This document shows positions 19,201 to 27,089 of a DNA stretch of 64,000 nucleotides, one piece after another; the stretch's first letter is position 1; each line of letters starts with the position of its first letter. Below the pieces are notes generated by a model. The model did no database searches. It was not told where the DNA came from and worked only from the letters and a program-made list of their open reading frames with translations. This DNA comes from Oribacterium sp. P6A1 (GTDB lineage Bacteria > Bacillota > Clostridia > Lachnospirales > Lachnospiraceae), in contig NZ_JNKO01000008.1 of assembly GCF_000702885.1 (NCBI RefSeq), forward strand, positions 85,041-149,040. The letters run 5' to 3'. The position numbers and the translations under genes are program-made.

Positions 19201-19413
19201 ATCTATGGTAAGGGGCTCGATATAAACGTGATCCGCGATGTCCTTATCTGTCATGATTGTGGCCGGGTTTGAGTTGAGGAGAACTACCTCAACTCCCTCT
19301 TCCTTAAGTGAACGGCAGGCCTGGGTTCCCGCATAGTCGAACTCTGCAGCCTGACCGATAACTATAGGTCCGGAACCGATCATCAATACTTTTTTAATGC
19401 TTGTGTCTCTCAT
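16207..19413 (-). CDS. carB: Carbamoyl phosphate synthase, large subunit
   Basis: A 1068-aa ATP-dependent synthase that joins two homologous ATP-grasp halves. The halves begin [24 protein letters not shown] and [24 protein letters not shown]. ATP-grasp motifs ([16 protein letters not shown] and [14 protein letters not shown]) and [20 protein letters not shown]-type metal sites occur in each. The last 140 residues are the MGS-like allosteric domain, which binds UMP, IMP or ornithine in relatives. Only four bases separate it from carA, so the two subunits are co-translated. The product feeds PyrB (48.4 kb) and arginine synthesis. Confidence 0.97.
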   Translation of the reverse strand: [1068 protein letters not shown]

Positions 19414-19417
19414 CTTT

Positions 19418-20527
19418 TCAGCCCTCCATCATCTTCATAAAACGCTCAAACAGGTATGCACTGTCTCTCGGACCGGGGCAGGCCTCCGGATGATACTGTA
19501 CAGTTACGATATTCTTTCCTATATATTTAAGACCTTCATTTGTTCCGTCATTTACATTGACAAAGGCCTCCTCACATACCTTGGGATCCAGTGACTTCGG
19601 ATCAACCGCATAACCGTGGTTCTGGGATGTGATGTAAACTCTTCCGTTCCCGAGATCCTTTACAGGATGGTTGCCTCCGCGGTGGCCGTACTTAAGCTTG
19701 AAAGTATCGGCGCCTGTTGCAAGAGCCATGAGCTGGTGTCCGAGACAGATCGCAAAAATAGGGACCTCTGAATCATAGAGTTTCTTAATCTCCCTGATGA
19801 TGGAAACGTTCTCCTTTGGATCTCCGGGACCGTTTGAGATCATGATTCCGTCGGGATTCTGACTGAGGATAGTCGAGGCTTCCGTATCCGCAGGGTAAAC
19901 GGTCACATCACAGCCCTGTCTCTGAAGAGATCTGATAATGTTTCTCTTTGCACCAACATCCAGGAATGCAACTCTCTTAGGATCCTTATTTCCGGTGTAA
20001 CGTGTTCCGTCAGGATTCTGAGCCTTTGCAACAAAAACTCCCTTTGTGGTTGTCTTTGCCACAACGCCTGTGACAGAGTATTCCTTTATCTTTGAAAGGA
20101 CATCCTTAAGAGCTTCACCGTTATAACGTCTGGTAGTAACCATACCGTTCATGGTTCCCTTGTCACGAAGGATCTTTGTAAGGGCTCTTGTATCGATTCC
20201 GGCGATACCCGGTATATCATTTTTCTTTAAAAAATTCTGGATTGTGTTCTCAGATCTGAAATTGGACGGCATACGTGAAAGCTCACGAACTATAAATGCG
20301 TCCAGCCATGGGCGTTCCGACTCCATATCGTCGTAACATATACCATAATTACCGATTAACGGGTAAGTCATGACAGTTGCCTGTCCGGCATAAGAAGGGT
20401 CGGTCAAGACCTCAAGATAACCGGTCATGGAAGTATTGAATACTACTTCGGAAATGACCTCTTTCTCAGCGCCGATTGATGTTCCTTTGAAAACAGTTCC
20501 ATCTTCCAGAATCAGAAATGCGTCCAT
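19418..20527 (-). CDS. carA: Carbamoyl phosphate synthase, small (glutaminase) subunit
   Basis: A 369-aa class I glutamine amidotransferase that supplies ammonia to CarB. The N-terminal half is the CarA-specific domain (FKGTSIGAEKEVISEVVFNTSMTGY region), and the C-terminal half is the GATase triad domain, with nucleophile Cys in AICLGHQLMAL and the His/Glu pair in QYHPEACPGP. AAGGAG lies six bases before the ATG. Upstream is a 350-base leader with three hairpins and an intrinsic terminator, suggesting attenuation. Confidence 0.97.
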   Translation of the reverse strand: MDAFLILEDGTVFKGTSIGAEKEVISEVVFNTSMTGYLEVLTDPSYAGQATVMTYPLIGNYGICYDDMESERPWLDAFIVRELSRMPSNFRSENTIQNFLKKNDIPGIAGIDTRALTKILRDKGTMNGMVTTRRYNGEALKDVLSKIKEYSVTGVVAKTTTKGVFVAKAQNPDGTRYTGNKDPKRVAFLDVGAKRNIIRSLQRQGCDVTVYPADTEASTILSQNPDGIMISNGPGDPKENVSIIREIKKLYDSEVPIFAICLGHQLMALATGADTFKLKYGHRGGNHPVKDLGNGRVYITSQNHGYAVDPKSLDPKVCEEAFVNVNDGTNEGLKYIGKNIVTVQYHPEACPGPRDSAYLFERFMKMMEG

Positions 20528-20610
20528 TGTTTCTCCTTCATTTTGTAAAAACTTATTGCCATGCCGGATTGATACGTACTGTACGTGAAACGAAATGTTC
20601 CGGTACTCTC

Positions 20611-20840
20611 AAAAAAATAGAGATGTATAAATGCATCTCCATTTTTTGTCTTTTATCAAAGCCCCATAAGCTACTACCGTAAGGTCACTCGCGATAATAG
20701 CAGAAGCAGCATGACGTATATCTTAATATCACAGAAAAAAATGATATTAAAAGCTGCAACTATGACATCCACGCCATTCCTTCCGGTACGAATGCTGCCG
20801 GTGATTTAAAAACCTCTTTTAGGAAATCTTATAAATCACC
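20611..20840 (-). promoter_or_regulatory. Structured leader and attenuator-like terminator of carAB
   Basis: Between dapF and carA the minus-strand transcript can form four helices. They are GGTGATTT/AAATCACC (20800-20807, 20833-20840); a long arm TTAATATCA/TGATATTAA (20723-20731, 20742-20750) closed by GCAGC/GCTGC; a 10-bp arm with two G-U pairs (20670-20679, 20692-20701); and a GAGATG/CATCTC terminator (20620-20625, 20634-20639) with seven T residues. The terminator ends about 84 bases before the carA start. No PyrR-loop or T-box consensus was found. Confidence 0.45.
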
Positions 20841-20883
20841 TTGATTAGTACCAGGCACCTGAATATCGCTTTTGTCACTCAAA

Positions 20884-21720
20884 CTATACCGGGAAATCTC
20901 CGCTGAAGACCTCCACCGCAGGTCCTGTCATGAAGCAGCGGCCTGTGGCAGATTCATATTTAATTTTCAAATCTCCACCGATAAGGTGAACCGTTACTTC
21001 TGTGTCAGCTTTAAGCTTTCCTGCCATGCATCCCGCCGCAACAGATGCTGTTGCTCCGGTTCCGCAGGCAAGGGTTTCTCCAGAGCCTCTCTCCCACACC
21101 CTGAAGTCAATCTCAGTAGGAGAAATGATCCTGATAAACTCTGAATTTACCTTCTCGGGAAAACGTTCATGAGTCTCAAAATCATGTCCATATAAAAGAA
21201 AATCCAAATCAGAGACTAAAGAAACATTAAGCTCAGGATTATCAGACAGGAAATAAACTGCATGAGGATTACCGACATCAATGCCGATGAAATGTAAATG
21301 CATCCCATGAACAGTGATATCTTCGGGAAGCTCTGAAGTTAATTTCGCAATTCCCATATCAACCGTTGCGTGGGTCATTTTTCCATTGTCTGTATAAAGC
21401 TTAATTTTCTTAAGTCCCGATTTGGTATCGATGACTGCTTCATCACGGTCACTTCCGATAATGCCGTGATCATATATGTATTTAGCTACACAACGTATGC
21501 CGTTTCCGCACATATTGCCTTCGGATCCGTCCAGATTGAACATATGCATGTATGCATCTGCCTTATCGGATGGCTCGATGAGGATAAGTCCGTCGCCGCC
21601 GACACCGAAGTGCCTGTCAGCAATCTTCACCGCAAGGGATGAGGGATCCCCGACCTTCTCCGAAAAGCAATTTACATATACATAGTCGTTTCCGCAACCC
21701 TGCATCTTAGTAAATTTCAT
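20884..21720 (-). CDS. dapF: Diaminopimelate epimerase
   Basis: A 278-aa cofactor-free epimerase converting L,L- to meso-diaminopimelate for lysine and peptidoglycan. The two catalytic cysteines are present: GNMCGNGIRC near residue 71 and LACGTGAT near residue 220. FTKMQGCGNDYVYVN at the N terminus is also typical. It has its own promoter (21751-21779) and lies before the carAB leader. A meso-DAP dehydrogenase (ddh) is also encoded in this window, so two routes to meso-DAP may coexist. Confidence 0.96.
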   Translation of the reverse strand: MKFTKMQGCGNDYVYVNCFSEKVGDPSSLAVKIADRHFGVGGDGLILIEPSDKADAYMHMFNLDGSEGNMCGNGIRCVAKYIYDHGIIGSDRDEAVIDTKSGLKKIKLYTDNGKMTHATVDMGIAKLTSELPEDITVHGMHLHFIGIDVGNPHAVYFLSDNPELNVSLVSDLDFLLYGHDFETHERFPEKVNSEFIRIISPTEIDFRVWERGSGETLACGTGATASVAAGCMAGKLKADTEVTVHLIGGDLKIKYESATGRCFMTGPAVEVFSGDFPV

Positions 21721-21750
21721 AGGCTTTCCTTTTTATTTCAAATTTTCAAT

Positions 21751-21779
21751 ATAATATCAAAATTAGCTTTCCAGCACAA
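21751..21779 (-). promoter_or_regulatory. dapF promoter
   Basis: Minus-strand TTGTGC (21774-21779), 17 bases, TATTAT (21751-21756), about 30 bases before the dapF start. Confidence 0.55.
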
Positions 21780-21863
21780 TATAAATAATTTACATAATAT
21801 GATTTTTTGTTCAAACAAGATTTATCCATATTTTAGCAAAGCAAAGCGCTGAAGTAAAAGCAT

Positions 21864-21892
21864 GGCAGGGGTACTGGTCATCTACCCCTGCC
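21864..21892 (-). terminator. Terminator of the liv operon
   Basis: GGCAGGGGTA/TACCCCTGCC perfect 10-bp stem (21864-21873 with 21883-21892), followed on the minus strand by a TTTTA tract. Confidence 0.75.
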
Positions 21893-21915
21893 GTATTCAT
21901 GTCATTTTATATTTT

Positions 21916-22623
21916 TCACTTTTTCTTGCCAAGATATGCAGACTTGATATCATCATTTGCAAGAAGCTCTGCACCGGTGCCGGAAAGAGTTATACGTCCT
22001 GTTTCCATGACGTAAGCCTTGTCCGCAACCTTCAGTGCCATATTCGCATTCTGTTCAATAAGAAGGATGGTTGTTCCTCTCTCCTTGTTGATCTTCTTTA
22101 TGATGGAGAAAATCTCCTGCACAACGATAGGAGCAAGACCGAGGGATGGCTCATCCAGCATCATGATCTCAGGATTGGACATAAGGGATCTTGCCACAGC
22201 CAGCATCTGCTGCTCTCCGCCGGAAAGTGTACCGGCAAGCTGCCAGTTGCGCTCTTTAAGTCTCGGGAACAGATTGTAAACATTTTCTATATCTTCAGTG
22301 AGATCGTCGTTTCTGAGATATGCACCGATCTTGATGTTCTCAAGAACAGTCATATCGGGGAAAACTCTTCTTCCCTCAGGACAGAGAACGATGCCCTTTC
22401 CCACTCTCTTTGCAGACGGCATATTGGTAATGTCTTCGCCGTCAAGACTTATAGTTCCGTCACTTGCCTTTACAAGTCCGGCTATGGTACGAAGTGTCGA
22501 AGACTTTCCGGCACCGTTTGCACCTATAAGTGTAACTATGGAGTGATCCGGAACCTCAAAGCTGATTCCCTTAACAGCTTCGATTCCGCCATAGTGGATT
22601 TTAAGATTGTCAACTTTAAGCAT
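21916..22623 (-). CDS. livF: Branched-chain amino acid ABC transporter, ATP-binding protein
   Basis: A 235-aa ATPase of the LivF type. Walker A is GANGAGKSS near residue 35, the signature is LSGGEQQM near 137, and Walker B is IMMLDEPSLGLAP. The short length and the LFPRLKERN segment before the signature fit LivF rather than LivG. It overlaps the end of livG by eight bases, implying translational coupling. It works as a heterodimer with LivG on the LivH/LivM pore. Confidence 0.95.
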   Translation of the reverse strand: MLKVDNLKIHYGGIEAVKGISFEVPDHSIVTLIGANGAGKSSTLRTIAGLVKASDGTISLDGEDITNMPSAKRVGKGIVLCPEGRRVFPDMTVLENIKIGAYLRNDDLTEDIENVYNLFPRLKERNWQLAGTLSGGEQQMLAVARSLMSNPEIMMLDEPSLGLAPIVVQEIFSIIKKINKERGTTILLIEQNANMALKVADKAYVMETGRITLSGTGAELLANDDIKSAYLGKKK

Positions 22624-23395
22624 CTTCAGAACCTCCCAGATATGCTTCTATAACTTCAGGATTGCTTTGTATCTCCAGAGGTGTACCCTGTGCTATCAGC
22701 TTACCAAAGTTAAGAACGTAGATACGCTCTGAAATCTGCATTACCAGATCCATATGATGCTCTATCATGAAGATACTGAGCTTGTACTGATCACGGATCT
22801 TTACGATAAAATCTGTAAGTTCCTGCGTTTCCTGTGGGTTCATGCCCGCTGCAGGCTCATCAAGAAGAAGGAGCTCCGGCTGTGTTGCAAGGGCTCTCGC
22901 TATCTCAAGATGTCTCTGAAGACCATAGGGAAGTGATGAGGCAATCTCGTCCTTAAGCTCATATAATCCCTGTTCCTTGAGAAGCTGTGCTGTTTCCTCT
23001 CTCATACGCTTTTCTTCTGCACGGTTAAGTCTCAGTGTTGCGGTGAAGATATTATCCTTTGCCCTAAGATGCTTTGCTATCAAAACATTATCAAAAACAG
23101 TAAGATTCGAAAAAAGTCTGATGTTCTGGAAAGTTCTGGCGATACCAAGTTTTGTTATCTCATCCGGCGAATTGCCCTTTAAGTTCTTTCCGTTGAAAGA
23201 AACCTCACCGGAGGTCGGAGTATAAATACCTGTGATACAGTTAAATGCTGTTGTCTTTCCTGCACCGTTAGGACCGATAAGTGCTACGATCTCTCCCTTG
23301 TTTACATCAAGTGAAAGCTCATCTATGGCTCTTACTCCGCCAAACTGCATAACAACATTCTGCATGCTGAGGACATTCTGTCTGTTTTCACTCAT
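22616..23395 (-). CDS. livG: Branched-chain amino acid ABC transporter, ATP-binding protein
   Basis: A 259-aa ATPase of the LivG type. Walker A is GPNGAGKTTAFN, the signature region reads LPYGLQRHLEIARAL (the usual SGGQ replaced by PYGLQ, as is normal for LivG), and Walker B is LLLLDEPAAGMNPQET. The C-terminal EVIEAYLGG is diagnostic of LivG. It shares one base with the livM stop region and partners LivF. Confidence 0.95.
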   Translation of the reverse strand: MSENRQNVLSMQNVVMQFGGVRAIDELSLDVNKGEIVALIGPNGAGKTTAFNCITGIYTPTSGEVSFNGKNLKGNSPDEITKLGIARTFQNIRLFSNLTVFDNVLIAKHLRAKDNIFTATLRLNRAEEKRMREETAQLLKEQGLYELKDEIASSLPYGLQRHLEIARALATQPELLLLDEPAAGMNPQETQELTDFIVKIRDQYKLSIFMIEHHMDLVMQISERIYVLNFGKLIAQGTPLEIQSNPEVIEAYLGGSEDA

Positions 23396-24501
23396 TATGC
23401 CTTGCCCTCCATCTTTTTACTTTTCTTTTTGCCCGGATTTTTGAAAAATGCAAATATTCCGTTCCAGCTGAATTCATTTGTACCCATAAGTCCCTTTCTG
23501 TAGAAAAGAACCACGATCATGAGAAGTATGGAGAAAATAACCATACGGAATCCCGGTCTGAACAGAGGTACTTCAAAGCTTCCGATAAAAAGCGGCTCAT
23601 CAAAGAATCTGAGTATCTCTCTTCCTGCTGTAACGATAAATGCTCCGATAACGGAACCCGTCACTGAACCTATACCTCCGATAACAACGATAAGTAGGAT
23701 GTCATAGGTAAGAGCAACCTGGAAGGTTTTACTGTCAATTGATCTCATGAACATTGCCAGCATTCCGCCGCTGACTCCTGCAAAGAATGAAGAGATCACA
23801 AAGGAAAGCTCCTTGGTCTTGAACAGGTTGATTCCCATGGCCTCTGCAGCAATTTCATCCTCACGTACCGCCTTGAACATACGGCCGTATGATGAATTGA
23901 TAATAAGCACCATAAGTCCGATACAGACTGCCGACAGTGCCAACGGCTGGAAAATATTGGTAAATCCCGGAATTGACTTAAGACCATAGGATCCGTTTGT
24001 AATGGTATCAAACTGAGGCGCAGCGATACACGCACGGATGATCTCCGCAAATCCAAGTGTGGCGATGGCAAGATAGTCCGACTTGAGTCTGAGAACCGGG
24101 AATCCGATGAGCGCAGCAACTCCTGCGGCCACAAGGCCTCCGAGTATCAGCGCCAGTATGATAGGGAGCTGAACATTGGCAATAACAGGATTAATTCCCG
24201 AAATATAATATACGGAAGCTCTCTGATTTACCGGAATGGTAAATATAGCCGTAACATAAGCCCCCAATGCCATAAAGCCCGCCTGTCCCAGCGAGAACAG
24301 TCCCGTGAAACCATTTACCAGGTTCATGGAAACCGCAACCACCGCATAAACCATGGATCTTTCAATAATGGATATCGCATAGCTGTAACTGTATTTATTT
24401 GCCTCAAGATAACCGCATACACCAAGCACCAGCGCTATCAGTATAAGGGTACATATGCAGTTCCTTCTTTTTTCTGTATTAATCATTCTATTCGCACTCA
24501 T
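23395..24501 (-). CDS. livM: Branched-chain amino acid ABC transporter, permease LivM
   Basis: A 368-aa polytopic membrane protein with roughly eight to ten hydrophobic segments. It contains NLVNGFTGLFSLGQAGFMALGAY near residue 60 and the ATP-binding-protein contact loop AVREDEIAAEAMGIN. The basic C-terminal tail (NPGKKKSKKMEGKA) is cytoplasmic. It forms the membrane channel with LivH. Confidence 0.95.
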   Translation of the reverse strand: MSANRMINTEKRRNCICTLILIALVLGVCGYLEANKYSYSYAISIIERSMVYAVVAVSMNLVNGFTGLFSLGQAGFMALGAYVTAIFTIPVNQRASVYYISGINPVIANVQLPIILALILGGLVAAGVAALIGFPVLRLKSDYLAIATLGFAEIIRACIAAPQFDTITNGSYGLKSIPGFTNIFQPLALSAVCIGLMVLIINSSYGRMFKAVREDEIAAEAMGINLFKTKELSFVISSFFAGVSGGMLAMFMRSIDSKTFQVALTYDILLIVVIGGIGSVTGSVIGAFIVTAGREILRFFDEPLFIGSFEVPLFRPGFRMVIFSILLMIVVLFYRKGLMGTNEFSWNGIFAFFKNPGKKKSKKMEGKA

Positions 24502-24512
24502 CCCTTTCCTCC

Positions 24513-25394
24513 TTAGACCTTGTTTGTGGTCTTCTCACCAAAAAGTCCGGTAGGACGAACGAGAAGAATTACAATCAGGATTACAAAGGTAAAAGCATCA
24601 GAAAAAGTAGAGTGACCCGCTGCAACAAGTGCTGTTTCACCTATTCCGATGAGGAAACCTCCTACTACTGCACCCGGAATGGATCCGATTCCTCCGAAAA
24701 CCGCCGCAACGAAGCACTTCATTCCCGGAAGTGAACCTGAAAACGGGAAAACCGTCATACGGTCTGTAAAGTAAAGGATGGAACCTACTGCAGCAAGTAT
24801 GGAACCTATGGCAAATGTTATGGAAATGGTACGGTTAATGTCTATACCCATAAGAGAAGCCGTCTCATAGTCCTTGGATACCGCTCTCATGGCCATACCC
24901 ATCTTGGTGTGCTGTATCAGTGTAATAAGAAGATACACAAGAATCAGTGTAAGGACAGGTGTAAGGAATGTAACAAAAGATGCAGAAAGACCGCCCAACT
25001 GATATACCTTCTTAAGGCCGGGTATCTCAGGATAGCCCATAGGAAGTGCTGTAAAAAGATATGTGGCAAGATTCTGAAGCAGGTATGAAACACCGATTGC
25101 AGAAATCATGACAGACATCCTTGGTGCGGATCTTAAGGGCTTGTAGGCAACTCGCTCAATACCCACACCGAGAGCAGTAGTAACGATCAGCACTACAGGT
25201 AATGCAATGAACCATGGAAGTGATGCCATAGCAAAGATCATGAAGTATCCTGCCATCATGAAGATATCACCATGTGCGAAATTGATCAGTCGGAGAATAC
25301 CATACACCATGGTGTATCCGATGGCGATAAGTGCGTAAGCACCACCGAGTGAAATACCTGTCAGACACTGCTGCAGGAACGTTGTAAGAGACAT
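24513..25394 (-). CDS. livH: Branched-chain amino acid ABC transporter, permease LivH
   Basis: A 293-aa polytopic permease. The start was moved to the ATG at 25394 (MSLTTFLQQCLTG), because AAGGGG precedes it and the upstream 25 residues come from the intercistronic hairpin region. Typical parts are LINFAHGDIFMMAGY near residue 40 and the EAA-like loop RAVSKDYETASLMGI. It is followed after 11 bases by livM. Confidence 0.94.
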   Translation of the reverse strand: MSLTTFLQQCLTGISLGGAYALIAIGYTMVYGILRLINFAHGDIFMMAGYFMIFAMASLPWFIALPVVLIVTTALGVGIERVAYKPLRSAPRMSVMISAIGVSYLLQNLATYLFTALPMGYPEIPGLKKVYQLGGLSASFVTFLTPVLTLILVYLLITLIQHTKMGMAMRAVSKDYETASLMGIDINRTISITFAIGSILAAVGSILYFTDRMTVFPFSGSLPGMKCFVAAVFGGIGSIPGAVVGGFLIGIGETALVAAGHSTFSDAFTFVILIVILLVRPTGLFGEKTTNKV

Positions 25395-25433
25395 AAGACT
25401 TTTCCCCTTAAAAATAGAATATCCTAAACATGG

Positions 25434-25465
25434 AATCGAGTAGAGGAGATTCCCTCTACTCGATT
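25434..25465 (-). promoter_or_regulatory. livJ-livH intercistronic hairpin
   Basis: A 13-bp perfect stem (25434-25446 with 25453-25465) with a 6-base loop and no T-tract. It lies between the binding-protein gene and the permease genes, where such stems often stabilise the upstream message or act as partial terminators, giving more binding protein than membrane components. Confidence 0.7.
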
Positions 25466-25482
25466 TCATAATTTTTTAAAAA

Positions 25483-26676
25483 TCAGCCGCTGATAGTTGT
25501 TGTTGTAAGGAACTGGAATGCACCATCCTTAACTGTCTTGATGAATGCCATATCCTTATTGGCATCACCTTCACCGTTAAATGAAACTGCTCCTGTTACA
25601 CCGTCATAGGAAACTCCCTTAAGTGCTTCCTTGATAGCCTCACCGTCTGTTGACTGTGCCTTCTCGATAGCATTGTAAGCTGCGAGGTATGCATCATAGC
25701 CAAGAGCGGAAACTGCAGGAATGATATCTGACTGGTCGTTCTTCTTTAAATACTCCTTGAAGCCCTTGATAAATGACTCTGCTTCAGCATTGGCAGGCTC
25801 AGCCTCATCAAAGAAGGTTGAAAGAACGATACCCTCTGCATCGTTACCTGCATTTTCAATGATGGTTGAGTTCTCCCAGGTATCACCTGCAGAAATAAGA
25901 GCCTCGATTCCGAGCTCTCTGGCCTGCTTGATGATAAGAGGAGCAGTTGTGATAGATGAAGGAGCAAAGATCACATCAGGATTTGCAGCCTTGATATTTG
26001 TAAGAACAGCCTTGAAATCTGTCTGATTTGTCTGGAACTGCTCTTCGTCAACTACTGTGCCCCCAAGCTCCTCAAAAGCTGTCTTGAAGTATGAACCAAG
26101 GCCTGATGAATAGTCATCACCGAGCTGTGTAAGAATGGCAGCACTCTTGTAACCGTTCTGCATAGCGTAGTTTGCCATAACCGTACCCTGGAACGGATCA
26201 AGGAAACATACTCTGAAGTAGTACTCATTTCCCTGTGTTACCTGAGGGTTTGTGCAGGAACATCCTATAGCAGGTACCTTTGCATCTGCAAAGATCTGTC
26301 CGGCTGCTATGGAAACACCTGAACCATAGGAACCGAGAACCACTGAAACCTTTTCTCCCATGAGCTTATTGGCAGCATTTACAGCCTCTGTCTTATCGGA
26401 CTTGTTATCTACCTCAACCAGCTCGATAGTGTACTCTGTATCTCCGATCTTCACTGTCTTGTGAGTTTCATTTGCATAACGGATACCGAGAACCTCCTGA
26501 TATCCGCCGCCGCCGTTCTCTCCGGTAGTCGGCTCGAAAACACCGATCTTGATCACGTTTCCACCGGAACTGGATGATCCGCCGCCGGCAGCTGCTCCGG
26601 AAGAGCTTCCGCAAGCCGCAAGTGAAGCTGCACATGTTACTGCAAGACCAAAAGATAAGATTTTCTTCAGTTTCAT
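25483..26676 (-). CDS. livJ: Branched-chain amino acid ABC transporter, substrate-binding lipoprotein
   Basis: A 397-aa type I periplasmic-binding-fold lipoprotein. The signal peptide MKLKKILSFGLAVTCAASL ends in the lipobox LAAC, giving a lipidated Cys at about residue 22, followed by a Gly/Ser-rich linker. The mature domain begins IKIGVFEPTTGENG and contains GSYGSGVSIAAG and VTQGNEYYFRVCF, typical of LivJ/LivK. It is the first gene of the livJHMGF operon, and its specificity within aliphatic amino acids or amides cannot be fixed by reading. Confidence 0.94.
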   Translation of the reverse strand: MKLKKILSFGLAVTCAASLAACGSSSGAAAGGGSSSSGGNVIKIGVFEPTTGENGGGGYQEVLGIRYANETHKTVKIGDTEYTIELVEVDNKSDKTEAVNAANKLMGEKVSVVLGSYGSGVSIAAGQIFADAKVPAIGCSCTNPQVTQGNEYYFRVCFLDPFQGTVMANYAMQNGYKSAAILTQLGDDYSSGLGSYFKTAFEELGGTVVDEEQFQTNQTDFKAVLTNIKAANPDVIFAPSSITTAPLIIKQARELGIEALISAGDTWENSTIIENAGNDAEGIVLSTFFDEAEPANAEAESFIKGFKEYLKKNDQSDIIPAVSALGYDAYLAAYNAIEKAQSTDGEAIKEALKGVSYDGVTGAVSFNGEGDANKDMAFIKTVKDGAFQFLTTTTISG

Positions 26677-26772
26677 ATTCCCTCCTATAGAATGTAATCC
26701 TATCGTACATTCTCATTTAAAATGTCCGTCTGCGTAATACAATTGTATTTGTATCGCAAACACTTTTGCTTT

Positions 26773-26800
26773 ATTCTATCACTTTTAGCAATAATTTCAA
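26773..26800 (-). promoter_or_regulatory. liv operon promoter
   Basis: Minus-strand TTGAAA (26795-26800), 16 bases, TAGAAT (26773-26778), giving a leader of about 90 bases before livJ. Confidence 0.55.
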
Positions 26801-26876
26801 TATATTTAAGGCCCAATTATTACCTAAAGTTTGATAGAAAAAAAATACAAGAACAACGGGTTATATCATATATAAC

Positions 26877-26966
26877 AATCGAGCAGGAAAAAATCCTACT
26901 CGATTTCGCGTTGGGTTTCAAATGTCCTCTCGTGCAGGCACAGAGTCCGCTTGAAACCCATATCGC
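26877..26966 (-). repeat. Post-terminator hairpin element, copy A
   Basis: On the minus strand it begins directly after a terminator T-tract with GCGATAT. Then comes a perfect 9-bp stem (GGGTTTCAA with TTGAAACCC, 26913-26921 with 26951-26959), an internal loop GCG opposite CAT, a second stem, and the tip GTGC-CT-GCAC. It ends AACGCG, followed by a second hairpin beginning AATCGAG and ending CTCGATT (26877-26905). The same order is seen in copy B at 63185-63293 with unrelated stem sequences. Confidence 0.65.
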
Positions 26967-27000
26967 AAAAAAAGGAAGCTGCCGCTTTCGCGACAGCTCC
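26967..27000 (-). terminator. Terminator of the carboxypeptidase operon
   Basis: GGAGCTGTCGC/GCGGCAGCTTCC stem with a GAAA loop on the minus strand and seven T residues (26967-26973), 90 bases after the carboxypeptidase stop. Confidence 0.85.
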
Positions 27001-27089
27001 CTTGCTGCTCTTAATTCAAAATATAATGTCTTCGTATCTGATTGTCAATGAAGCCCGATGTCGTAATAAGTTATGTCTGTCATAACACT

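Noticed and set aside
20528..20883. PyrR attenuator for carAB
   Set aside because: No PyrR-loop consensus and no pyrR gene in the window; left as an unspecified attenuator.
26722..27051. 109-codon plus-strand frame upstream of livJ
   Set aside because: It crosses hairpin copy A, a terminator and the liv promoter; no SD.
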